Part shown: piece after piece, positions 34,231 to 44,910 of the stretch | How the letters are laid out: every line of letters starts with the position of its first letter | Numbering within the stretch: position 1 is the first letter of the stretch | DNA from: Megascapheus bottae | Taxonomy: Eukaryota; Chordata; Mammalia; Rodentia; Geomyidae | DNA: 64,000 bases | Reading direction: 5' to 3' | Assembly (NCBI GenBank): GCA_024803745.1 | Contig: JANJXV010000016.1 | Location: 44,970,263 to 45,034,262, forward strand | Program-made: the position numbers and the translations under genes | Notes under the pieces: model-generated | Databases searched by the model: none | Seen by the model: the letters and a program-made list of their open reading frames with translations, nothing else | Told to the model about the DNA's origin: nothing

Positions 34231-35889
34231 AATAATAGTAATGCCATTAAAAAAACTTAAAGCAATAAAATCAAGAAGCAAATTACTGAATGCACTGAGT
34301 CTCATGCCAAATTATTCAGCTATTTTAAAGCCAGAAAGGGTCACACACATAATTGTAATCTTAAGGTCAGTTCCCTTTCCTTTCAAAGGCGTTATAAAAA
34401 AACAGAGTTTAGGCTGACTGCTGGAACTCTGGAGGAGGAGGATGAACCCGTATGTCTGGCTGGTGACCACTACTGTTAACCCAGTAATTCATTTCTCAAG
34501 TTTTAGTCTCTATTTTCTTTTATCATAATATTCATATAATTAACATGATTATGGGTAATCTAATTTATCAGCTTGCTTCAGTAGAAAGATACTCATTTTA
34601 AGTAATTTGGAATTCTTGGAGGCTATTAGATTATTCTCTTTTAATCAACAGAGCTTGAGTTCTTATCAGTACATTTTGCATTATGATGGAAGACATTGAT
34701 TAAATTGTGCTTAATGGATTATCAGATATTATCTTCTGTGCAATTTGTAAAGAATTAAGCTAATAATTTTCCAATCTTAAGGTCCAGAAAATTTACTTTC
34801 TTTAATAGGGCATGATTTATTACTTGTGCAATGATTAGTGTGATACAATGTATGGCAATTAAATTTAGGAAGGTTGCCTGGCCACCTAAGAGAACAAATT
34901 CACATGAGCAAAGAGCTTCAAAGAAAAAAAAGTATGTGGCTGTAATGTTCATTATGGCAAAATAAATGCACTCAAAGCAAGACAGTCATCAGACTACTTA
35001 AAAAAATTCAATATGGCTAAAAGCCACCTGGTAGTATTTGTAAATTTAGTATTAGTATTTACTAATTTTACTAATTTATTTTACTAATTAGTATTTACTA
35101 AATTTACTAATTTCATTAGTATTTCCTAATAACTTACTAAAACATCTAGTAAGGAAATGAATAATACAAAAAAGACACAGTCCTTTCCTGCATAGTTTAG
35201 AAAAGAGCCACAAGATCTGAATGGTTAAAAGAAAAAATAAAACTTCATTAAAGAAAAAAACCATCAAGCTATACCAGGTGAAATTTCATTTCAAAAGGCT
35301 ATATACTGAGATACTTTTTAATTATGTCTATACAGAGAAATTTGGGATTCTAGAGCTTGAAACTGTGATGAAACTCTCAAGTCTCCAAGATTTCAATCTA
35401 CTTTTAATAACAATTACCACTTCTTTCTCGATTACATTCTTTTCCCCTTAATCTTGCTTCCTTTCTCCTAAAATCACCTTTGCATTATTGCCTCTTTGAA
35501 ACATAAGCACTATCTTTCTCTATGCATTGTGCTTCTGTCCACAGACCCTATAGGACTTTTAGCCAAGTGCATATCTGTGCCTTCTCTTAGTCTACTCTTC
35601 AAATCATAAGCAGGATCACTCACTTTAGGGTGTCTGTGAGGAGAATAAAACATTGTATTTGAAAGTAACTACTTGCATCGAGTTAGCCAGGCTGGCAGTA
35701 TCTGGTTTGAAGTCTTATCACATGACAAGACCCCTGTTTCTTACAGGCTAGTTTTGTGCAGCCTGACAATTCATTATTTTGCTTTTAATCTTAACTGGCA
35801 ACTAGTTGCTTTGATACTTCCTATGAAAGTAAAAACTGGCTTTGTTGAAGCACATAATGTCTCGTGTTACGGTTCAATTTCCCTTGGTC
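34231..35889. other. AT-rich single-copy DNA, no gene seen
   Basis: AT-rich throughout, with short lysine- and leucine-rich chance frames. No domain was recognised. It contains the low-complexity tract at 35,036-35,155. Confidence 0.5.
35036..35155. repeat. Low-complexity ACTAATTT-type degenerate repeat
   Basis: TTAGTATTAGTATTTACTAA and many TTTACTAATT variants follow one another in loose register. The stretch is nearly free of G and C apart from single bases. It has the look of a decaying simple repeat. Confidence 0.7.
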
Positions 35890-36119
35890 TTTTTTTTTTC
35901 TTCAATCGGTCATGGGGCTTGAACGCTGGACCTGGGTGCTGTCCTTGAACCTTTTGCTCAAGGCTAGAATCTATATCACTTTGAGCTACAGCACCAGGTC
36001 TGGTTTCCTTAGATTAGAGAAACAAATCTCAAGGACTTTTCTGCCTAGGCTGGCTTTGAACTGCAATCCTAGATCTCTGCATAGCTGGGGTTCCAGGCAT
36101 GGGCCCTCAGCACCTGGCA
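35890..36119 (-). mobile_element. Composite SINE (B1/Alu-like head plus ID-type tail), minus strand
   Basis: It starts with a T run (reverse-strand A tail) and CATGGGGCTTGAACGCTGGA, the reversed ID-type 3' part. TTTGAGCTACAGCACCAGG follows. It finishes with the reversed B1/Alu-like part GGCTTTGAACTGCAATCCTA and CAGCACCTGGC. It is diverged, and no clear target-site duplication was seen. Confidence 0.75.
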
Positions 36120-39100
36120 CTTGAGCCTTTATGAAACATAAAGAAAAGGGAAGCAAACAAAACAAACCACACCCACAAAGCCATCCCTGAACAGACAGGT
36201 TACCCGACCACCGCTTCTCTTCCAGACATCTAAAACCACATGCTCAGCAGCTGCATTGGGGACAATAAATCAAATACACTGAACTATATAAAAATGAATC
36301 ATGTTGCTTACAGTGGGGCGGGTAAGCGGCAAACCCCACTGGAAAATGTTAGGAAACAACGAGGGCTCACCTCCACAATCTGCCCACAAGCTCTTCCAGG
36401 CGAACCCAGAACCGAATTCCCCATCGGAATGGGATGGAGGGCATGCAATTTACGGTAACGCTGTGTTGGCACCAGCCAGTGAGGAAGAACTGAGAGCAGA
36501 GCCCGATGCCTTCCATGCCCGGGGAGTTGCGTGGGTGCTGGCCCCATGGCCGGGAGGCTGGCGCGACCTTGGGAGAAGCAGGAAGGGCTGGGCCAGGCTG
36601 ACATGGATGCTTCGTCCAGCATCAATACAGAGCATACCTGCCTTAGCCAGGCGACCTCGCCAGCACCTGAAAATCCGTAGGGTGAAGACCAGCCCTGCGC
36701 CCCTCAGGAACCCACTGGGCAGATCCCACTGAGCACAGGATACCTGGGCAGACGTAGATTCTCTTCTGGCCAGTAACATCTGTAGCTTCCTGGCGTGCTT
36801 TGAGACCCAGCCACACCACGGCTGCCGTGTCCCCATGGGCCCGGGTGGCCCAGCATTTTGTTTTGGGGCAATCAGGTCTGAGATGGCGCTCTAGCTGGCG
36901 GAGAATTATGCCACGTTAGTGAGATCACCTTTCAAGCCCAGAGAGGAGGAAGCAGCTCAGGCTGGTGTCCAAGTTAGCAGACACATGAGAGCCTGTGGGC
37001 TAAGCTCAAGATGATTTAGCTATGAATGAATTTGAAAACTCCCTATGTCCTAACGCCAGGCAACAATGCACAACCATTCTGATATGCTCCTTGCTGTGGT
37101 GCCTGATGCCTGAGCTGAGTGATGACATGCCAGCTTGTGCAGGCGAATCTCCCCCGGGGCAGCTCCTCGGAGATGGCCAGTTCTGTTTTCCTGACCTGGG
37201 GCTAGGGCTTGCCTGGTGTGAAGGTCTCAAGCCACCCCCACGCCCCTCTCGACACCCCACCTGGCTGGCACCCCTTCCTGTGTCACACCCATGCAGGTGT
37301 GAATCCCAGGAGCCAAGGCTGGGCAAGATGGCCCAGGGAACCCATGAATCCTAGAGGGTCACTGGGTCTTACCACTGAGCCTCCTCCCCGCTCCTGCAAC
37401 ACCGGCCAGAACAGCACCAGTGCCCACTGCCCCGAGGACTAAAGGGGGCCTTTGCCTTGTGGTTACGACTGAGGTGGCAGCCTGGGGGCTGCCTCTGTCT
37501 CCCGCCCAGCCACCAGGACCTCACCACTGGCCCGGAGACATCCCCAAATGTTGGGGCATTGTAGGGTACGGCAGCCACCCTAACAGCCAAGAGAAACCCA
37601 GGCAAAGCTGGAGACGGGAACTGGGCCCATCACGCAGACACTGCCTTGGCATGCGGCCTCGGTGATTGCGTTTGTAAGTCATGTTTGGATTGTCACAGAT
37701 CACATGTTGCTCGCCCCCCTGGCGTTTGCTGTACAGCACGATTGATTTTTGTGCTCCAGTATGAAAAGGTCACTTTGATCAATGCAGAGTAATTGGCACT
37801 AAATTAGGATCATATCAGGTTATTTTGCTATTTAATGATGAAATATTAAAGAAAAGCATGGGTAGATTGCAGGCATTAATGTGCACTTCAAACCTGCTGT
37901 AATAATGCTTTATTTGGTAAGAAAAATGGGGAGAAAAACAACGAAAGTGCCAAAACTGACTGTGATGTATTAGAAGAGTGGCCCAGAATTATATATTTTC
38001 GTTTGAGATACACTGAAAGCCCCAGACACAAAACACCAGCCCAGCAGAGAATCCTGCTCTGCTAATCTGAGAGAACCCTTGCAAGGGAGCCTTTGACGTT
38101 TGTGCTCATTACGTGCTAGTTAGAAGTGTTAAGCCTTTCATTCCGCATATAGTAATTACGTTTAAAACATTGGTGTGCTCTGCATCCACTTATTAGACAA
38201 GCCTCAGCCTCTGAAAAGCTGCAGCTCAGCTTGGTTTCAGCCCCCGTTCGAATGCTCTCCTGGTCTGGAGGGAGTTTCAGACCCCTCCTGGCATTCTGGG
38301 TTTGCACCTAAGGTAATTACAAGCATCGTAAGGAGTGTTAACTACCGAGTGCTGTGTTCTCTTTTGTAAATGGACGTGTTGCCCCATTATTCCAAAATAG
38401 TGTTGAACAAGGAAAAGCTGCATAAGATTATACTCTCAAATGCAGCCCATGTGCCAGCCGATGTGTGTGGAGCTCTGCTGCTGCCCGGTGCATTATCTGT
38501 TTCTGCAGAGACTTAATGGGCACGGGGAGGTGTTAACCTTTTTAACAGCAAGAACCATGGAGCCATAGGACGCATGGACTCATGCAGGGTACGGCCTCAC
38601 AGAGAGCAGGCACAGGCAGGCACATCTGCAGCAGTGCCGGCAGCAGCGGCAGCAGGCGGTGCTAGCCCTACACAATGCATTCTCCCTCTGCAGAAGGCTC
38701 CTGGTGCCCCGTGGAGTCCTTTAGATAGGCCTGGGACCATCCCGGTGGGGCCCTGGGGGTAACAAGAGTGAGGGCATGGGAAAGAGGAAAGCTCACGCGC
38801 AGCTGACACTGGACCAGCCCTGACCCCTTTCCTGCAAATAATGAAATGACAGTCAGGGTCTGGGGCCAGAAGATTCTGTGCTGGCATGGCTGTGGGTTCT
38901 CCCTTGCGATGGGTGAATGCCATCCAGAACCCGTGGAAATCCTCTGCCCTGGCCCCACGAGCGTAACCTCTCATGGGGATGGGGTTTGCAGGTGATCCTG
39001 TAAGAGAAATGACAGATGAAAGAATGCACGCAAGAATCTTGGGAGAAGGCACTGGGAGGGGAGGGGCCCACTGCAGTGACTCTCCTGCAGCCAGCAGCTT

Positions 39101-39463
39101 CATTTACAAAGGACGTAACCCGGGGAAGGGTGTGCCCTGGCCAGCTCGACCCAGGCTTCCGCCCTCAGAGCTCCTGGGAAGCGCTTTTCTTCATTCAAAG
39201 CACGCACAGGCTAGCCCAGAGGACTGGGCTGTTTGGATTTTTGGCAGACCCTCTGGTTTGGAACCCTCCAGCCATTGCATGGTGCTGTCTTTCACAGCTG
39301 TTAGCATGGCAGGGATTAATGAGAAGTGTCTGCAACGGTGCTTCTAGCTTGAGGTTCAACTTTTGTGTTGTCTGGACCCACTTCTGGAGAAGGGGCCTCT
39401 ATCATGGCAGTCCAGGGACAGTCACAATCCCGAGGTTCACGGGAGTGGTCTGTGACATCTCGA
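36120..39463. other. Single-copy DNA, no gene seen
   Basis: GC content rises again from about 36,300. Frames up to 240 codons (for example 39,016-39,741 plus) run into the repeat at 39,464 and have no recognisable domain. An A-rich stretch lies at 36,130-36,170. Confidence 0.5.
37670..38170. promoter_or_regulatory. Candidate conserved non-coding element(s)
   Basis: About 500 bp of structured AT-rich DNA lie between GC-rich flanks. Motifs include GAGTAATTGGCACTAAATTAGG, AGGTTATTTTGCTATTTAATG, GGCATTAATGTGCAC and TGCTGTAATAATGCTTTATT. There is no tandem or interspersed repeat signature. The texture resembles enhancers near developmental transcription-factor genes. Conservation was not tested. 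Confidence 0.3.
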
Positions 39464-39739
39464 CGCATGCCACATGTGTGTCAGTGTGTCTTCATACCAC
39501 AAGCCACACATGTCAGCATGTCTCCATGCCCAGCCAAATGTGTGTCAACATGTCTATACACCGTGCTGCACCCATGTCAGTGTGTCTGCATGCCATGCCA
39601 CACACGTGTCATCATGTCTCCATGCCATGCCACACGTGTGTCAGCGTGTCTCTGCACCATGCTGCACCTACATCAGCATGCCTCCATGACATGTCACACA
39701 TGTATCCCTATGTCTTCATGCCATGCTACATGTGTGCAT
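39464..39739. repeat. Degenerate ~32-bp tandem repeat, about 8 copies
   Basis: A GTCAGCATGTCT-like core recurs at 39,480, 39,511, 39,544, 39,576, 39,607, 39,640, 39,672 and 39,704. It is followed by CATGCCATGCCACACGTGT-like sequence. The spacing is 31-33 bp. Copies are diverged mainly by transitions. Confidence 0.8.
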
Positions 39740-39743
39740 GAAT

Positions 39744-39868
39744 TGTGTGCACCTGACACACACACACACGAGTTGGCATGCAGAGTGTGCCCCTGACACA
39801 CCACACATATGTCAGCATGTAGAGTGTGTACCCTGACACAGCACACACGTGTCGGCATGCAGAGTATG
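39744..39868. repeat. 40-bp tandem repeat, 3 copies
   Basis: CCTGACACA recurs at 39,752, 39,792 and 39,832. Between copies lies GGCATGCAGAGTGTGCC-like sequence. It directly abuts the 32-bp repeat and shares CA/TG-rich composition with it. Confidence 0.7.
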
Positions 39869-40738
39869 CCCTGGGAGGGCCGCTGGTCTCTCTTGGTGGG
39901 CGATGGAGGGAGGAGAGCAGTCCTGGGAAAGCCGGCTGTGCACAGGGCAAGCGTGGCCTGGGCTGGAGGAGGCGAGACTCCACCAGTGTTGGTCACAAGC
40001 CTGGGGACGTGGAGATGGGGACTCGGCCTGGTTCTGGAGATGACGACTGAAAGCCTTTCAGAAGGAGTGGAAGTGAAGACAAAGACAGAACCTAGGAATG
40101 TGCTTTCCAATCTGGGCTGGGTGAGGTGGTGCAGGCTGCCAGGACCGGCTCAGTCGGCAGGAGGTGGAGGGAGATGGCTTTTGGCAGTGAGGCCCCGGCG
40201 GTGACTGCTGGACCTTGGGCCCTGATGAATGGCCTGGGGGTTATGTGACACCCGTGACGTTTCAGTGAAGCAGGCTCTCTTTGTACTTGCAGTGGGTGAA
40301 GTGAGATTTTGGAAGAGAAAGTTTGCTCTGGACTGGCCACAGTGCCTGAGCCCTCTGCTGGCCTGCCCTCGTTCTAGACTCGCCAGTTCCTGTGACAGTG
40401 CCCATTCCCGGTTTCCATTAGTGATGGAGGCACCCAGAGTTTATCGAGTGTCCATTGTCTGTCCACCTGCTCCATCGGCTCTGCTTTGGATGGGCTCCAC
40501 AGCTCCAGATGAGCAACATGCCTTCTTCCCTGGCCATGTAGCTTGATCTAATAATGCCCTGGGGGACCCAGCAGAGCAGCCACCTCCCCTGCCTTCCGTT
40601 GTGTGAGGAGCCGCCCGTGGGGGCATGCGGCTGTGTGGGCTGGGTTACTAGCGGATCTGCAAATTTTTATATTCTTGGGAGGTCCTGGTAGCAACCTGTC
40701 AGGGACAGCTGAAGACATCGATGTGCCTACTCACACCC

Positions 40739-40784
<46 letters not shown>

Positions 40785-41993
40785 ACACACTTATCTATCT
40801 GCTCCCACTACATAATCTGTCCCCATCAGCTTTGATGTTCAGGAGAAATTCCCTGGAAACATGTCCGAACTGTCGAAGCCAGGCATAGGTTTCAGTTACT
40901 GGCACATAGACCGACACCGACCAGGGGACGGCTGTCCTCTGGCAGAAGTGTTTCTGCTTCCAACAATGTGTGGACCTGCACAGAGACAAGTTGCAACCCA
41001 GCACTGAGAGTCAGTAATGAAGCTGCTTTCATGCCCAGGCCCCTCTTAGACCCACGGCCTGTCCCTGGAGAACAGGCTCCCTGTATCCTTCTGGTGTCGT
41101 CCTGGACGAGCCCCTCTGAGCACACACCAAGCTCTCAGCACTCCTGAGTCCTCTGCTCCCAGCTCAGTACCCTCGGGGTGGAGCAGAGCAGGCCCCTCGG
41201 CTTTGGGCCAATGCAGGACCCTTGCTCGGGAGTGAGAAGCTGTGTCCCCAGTGATGCTGCTACCCAGGAAGTGCAGACAGGAGACAGACAAATGCGAGTG
41301 GGAGCTTTTGATTCTCGTTTTCTCCCTAGAGGAGGTTGGACACCGCATCTCTCCCTCAGAGCCAGATTGCTGCTGGGAATGAAGAGGGATGGCTGCATTG
41401 ATGTCAAGTGTCCAGCTGGACAAAGACCAGCATCATGGGGTAGACCCTGTGCACGAGAGAGCTCACACCACTCGCGCTGTGACCAGCACCATATCCAGCC
41501 CAGGGTCTCTATGCAAGCCCAGCCCTGGAGCTGCCAAGAGCAGAGATCCTAGCACAGGACACCCTCTCCCCATGGGCGAGGCCGTGCGCTGTGCCCCAGG
41601 CTGGCTGGCCCAGATGTGAGCCCTGAAGTCCTGGACCCACTGCCCCTTCCAGTTGGCTATCATTGCCTTTGTGTTGCTGAGACTGGTGATGTTCAGCGTG
41701 TGAAGACCACGCCAGCCGTGATAGCTGGGCTCCCTGACTCAACAAGCATGTCAGGAGCCCATCTTAAAGGAGGAAAGGGTCCTCGGTGCCACGGGGACTC
41801 AGGTCTTCACAACAGCTGTGCAGCCGAGGGCATCAGCCTGCAGTGCAGGACACCAGTCCTCTGGCCGGTTGTCATGGTGTTATGCATTGCTATGGTCTTG
41901 TTGTCATGTTCTGCTGGCATGTTCCCTGAATTGCATCCTTTAGGCCATTTTATTGGCATTCTGCACCCCTCAATTGAATTGCAGTCACATATC
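39869..41993. other. Single-copy DNA with one microsatellite, no gene seen
   Basis: GC-rich non-coding sequence. Frames of 60-130 codons on both strands show nothing recognisable. The (AC)n tract is listed separately. Confidence 0.5.
40739..40792. repeat. (AC)n microsatellite
   Basis: About 20 AC dinucleotides, then GTGCACACAC. An upstream CTCACACCCTTACAC suggests an older, longer tract. Confidence 0.9.
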
Positions 41994-42193
41994 TTTTTTT
42001 TTTTTTGCCAGTCCTGGGCTTGAGCTCAGGGCCTGAGCACTGTCCTTGGACATTTTCTCAAGGTTAGAGCTCTACCACTTGAGCCTCAGCACCACTTCCA
42101 GCTTTTTTCTATGTATGTGGTACCGAGGAATCGAACCCGGGTCTTCATGCATGCTAGGCAAGCACTTTAACCACTAGGCCAAACTCCCGGCCC
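41994..42193 (-). mobile_element. Dimeric ID-type SINE, full length, minus strand
   Basis: It starts with a 13-base T run, then TTGCCAGTCCTGGGCTTGAG and GAGCTCTACCACTTGAGCC. The reversed B box is GGAATCGAACC (42,128-42,138) and the reversed A box CCACTAGGCCA (42,171-42,181). TCACATATC on the left and TCACATATT on the right are the target-site duplication. The sequence is close to the copies at 33,178 and 34,036. Confidence 0.9.
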
Positions 42194-43762
42194 TCACATA
42201 TTCTTTTGCATAAAAAGCTACCCTGAGTCCCACAGAATTCCAGGCCTCAGAACTCTGGTACATGGCTGCCCTCCACAGATGACATTCTCCAGTGCCAAGT
42301 GTGCCAGAGTTCGGACCTTGGGTTTCTTACTCGCCAGATTTATGAGGAATGGATTTCTCTTCTTTGCAAACTATTCAATCTTAAGTATGCACAAAGATCA
42401 TGGATAAAGCCAATGATGCAATCTGGAGCGAACATGGGGTGAAATGTGATCAGGAAGACTGCTATCCATGTCAGTCCATTTCAGAGCTCAGCCAGGCCCA
42501 GCTCACCTGGAGCTTCGCAATTCCTGGACTTGGCCCCTTCGCTCACACCTACCTCTTCCTTTTCCTGTCACACAGCCCTCAGGACTGTTAGGGAGAGCGT
42601 CTTCTGGGGCATGAACACAGAGGTCATGTGACTCATGACCTTGGACCCCATCTGCACTTCAGAACATCTGGTCCACCAGACCTCAGACCCTCAGCTGCAC
42701 TTCAGAACATCTGGTCTACCAGCATCATCTGTGCATTGCCAGTCATGGTGGACAATGCAAGCCAGCATTTCTGTCTTCAGATCCTGCGTTACATGAGATT
42801 TTCATATATGTTATCATGGAAAAATAGGCTGCCCCTGTTAGTATGTTTCTGTGCCTCCCAAACTGGCCTCACATTCCCAGTCCTCTAGCTGCAGGCTTCC
42901 ACTTCCAGTCTTAGGATTACAGGTGGCATGGACACAGCCGTACCCAATCCTGGAGCTCTTTGTTGTGGGGTTGCCAAGCAGTTTCAAAGTTGAAGTGGAA
43001 AATTTAAAGGAATCCCAAAAGCATTCTTTGATGTCTGTGTACACAGCACAGAATAAATGTGCCTTGTAATTACGACTGTAATTATGGTCATGTGAGGCAT
43101 GTCATCGGAACCTCCCCATGATTGAAGCTGACCCAGATTGCGTTATACACAAATAGAAACAAACAGGCAGCTGTCCAAGTGGAAATTCTGTTTACCTAGC
43201 TTATAGTCCATGCAGCGCGAATACATGCATGAACACAAAGTATTTCCAAACCTCACAGAGCTCCAGAGTGTGGGATTTACAAATTCTAGGTTGATATTAA
43301 AAATAAAATACTGGGTAAAATAAAGAATTTAAGTAGATTCACTTAATTCTTCAGAAAAGCTATAGTTGCATGAACAATTTGCTCCCAAGGTCAGGTCAGT
43401 CATTGCCCTAAGTACACCGACCACAAAGCTCATACAAGAGGCAAATTCAAAGGAAGAGTTGAACGTGGCACTAATTTCTTGGACATAACTCCAAATGCAG
43501 AGACAACATAAGAGCTAAGAGAGACATTGCATTTGATATAATTTTGAAGTTTTCTGCACCAAAGGCCACCTGGTTAACTCCCAAGTGGGAGGAAGGTGCT
43601 GTGTGCGAGAGACGAGCTCAGGCTGACTCCCCAGTGCCCTCGTGCCATTCAACTCCCGACATCCAGAGGGCAGAGCAGGCCGCTCACCGCTGGCCAGTAG
43701 ATACATGGGAAGGTGCTGAGCTCTACAGACCACCGGGGAAATTCAAATCAAAAACACAGCAA
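42194..43762. other. Single-copy DNA, no gene seen
   Basis: Apart from the short duplication at 42,652-42,722, I see no repeat. Frames are short and unrecognised. The segment 43,060-43,520 is AT-rich. Confidence 0.5.
42652..42722. repeat. Tandem duplication of ~42 bp
   Basis: CTGCACTTCAGAACATCTGG occurs at about 42,652 and again at about 42,694, each followed by TCYACCAG. The two copies differ by one transition over this stretch. Confidence 0.85.
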
Positions 43763-43910
43763 CACCGGGCTTGGTGGCGCATGCCTGTAATCCTAGCTGC
43801 TTGGGGGGAGAGATGGTTAGGGTCCTGGTTAGAGTTCAGCCTGGACAGAAAATTTCATGAGACTCCTTCTCCGGGTAGATCTAGGCAAGAACAGGCCTGT
43901 TTTTTGAGCT
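43763..43910 (+). mobile_element. B1/Alu-like (7SL-derived) SINE, diverged
   Basis: The start CACCGGGCTTGGTGGCGCAT, followed by GCCTGTAATCCTAGCTGCTT, is the classic head of a B1/Alu monomer. The middle keeps AGTTCAGCCTGGACAG and ATGAGACTCCTTCTC. The 3' part is diverged and leads into a GT microsatellite. Confidence 0.8.
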
Positions 43911-43936
43911 ACTGGGGACCCTAAAATGGGAAGGGC

Positions 43937-43983
<47 letters not shown>
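43937..43983. repeat. (GT)n microsatellite
   Basis: GTGCGTGTGTGT passes into a pure run of about 20 GT dinucleotides close behind a B1/Alu-like SINE. Confidence 0.9.
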
Positions 43984-43984
<1 letters not shown>

Positions 43985-44639
43985 TTGGGATTTCCTAGGA
44001 TGATAAGGTTAGCTTGTCTTTACTGTGCATCTATTACTGGAAAATTTCCTGATGCCTCTGTTTCAGGCACTTTTCCTCTTTCCCCATAGGTCACCTTAGG
44101 ACATCCATTTCTGTCATCAAGGAGAACCTGTCTCTCCTGCGCCTCCCGGATGGCAGAGAGGCCATTACATCTTCACACAGCCACTTGCGCTCATTGTCTC
44201 TTTCCTCTCATGGTAAGTCAGAGATAACCACGTGGGAGTCCTTCCAGAGCCGTCCTTAGTGATGTTCCCAAACCAGGACGGCCAGCCATCCCTGCATCCA
44301 GAGATCCTGGTTTCCAGGTAGCTTCCTGACCACGCACCACAGGCTGCACCTGCAGAAATCCACCACCAGCTTGCCTACCAGAGTACACTGGATGTCAACG
44401 ACGACGACGGCAGTGACCCAGATCTCCAAGTCATGGATAGGAGCAGAGGAAAACAGACAAAAGCAGAAATACCGATGGCCAGAGCAGCACAAAATGATGC
44501 CCCACGCCAATGGTGATCAAGAAGTACAAATGAAAGTGACCTCGACGTTTCGCTGGCTCTTCATCACCCAGGAAGAAAGGATGAAAGTAAAATTGATAAG
44601 CGCTCATGCATGACCCTGATGGCTTCTCACTATGACAGG
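43984..44639. other. Single-copy DNA, no gene seen
   Basis: Mixed composition. It contains ACGACGACGACGG at 44,400 and short unrecognised frames. Confidence 0.5.
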
Positions 44640-44910
44640 ACCATCAAAATTTAAAACAACTTTACCTGTAACAGTCAAGTTGGACTCTGCTATATTTAAC
44701 GGGAAGAATTGGATGAGTCATAAAAAGATGTACGTGTGGTGACGTTCATTACAACATTATTTATATTAGAGAAAATTGGAATCGACCTGAATGTTCATCA
44801 AAGGAAATCTGTTAAATAAATTAGAGAGCATCTATGCCATTCAGCTATTAAAAAGAATGATGTAAATCCACACTTGCTGACTTGGAAAAACATGCTGGTT
44901 TGTGGACAAA
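44640..44910 (+). mobile_element. L1 3' end fragment, plus strand
   Basis: The stretch TTCATTACAACATTATTTAT, then GAAAATTGGAATCGACCTGA, ATGTTCATCA and CAGCTATTAAAAAGAATGAT is the well-known ancient L1 3' UTR signature. It is diverged from the consensus I recall and is not coding. Limits are approximate. Confidence 0.7.
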
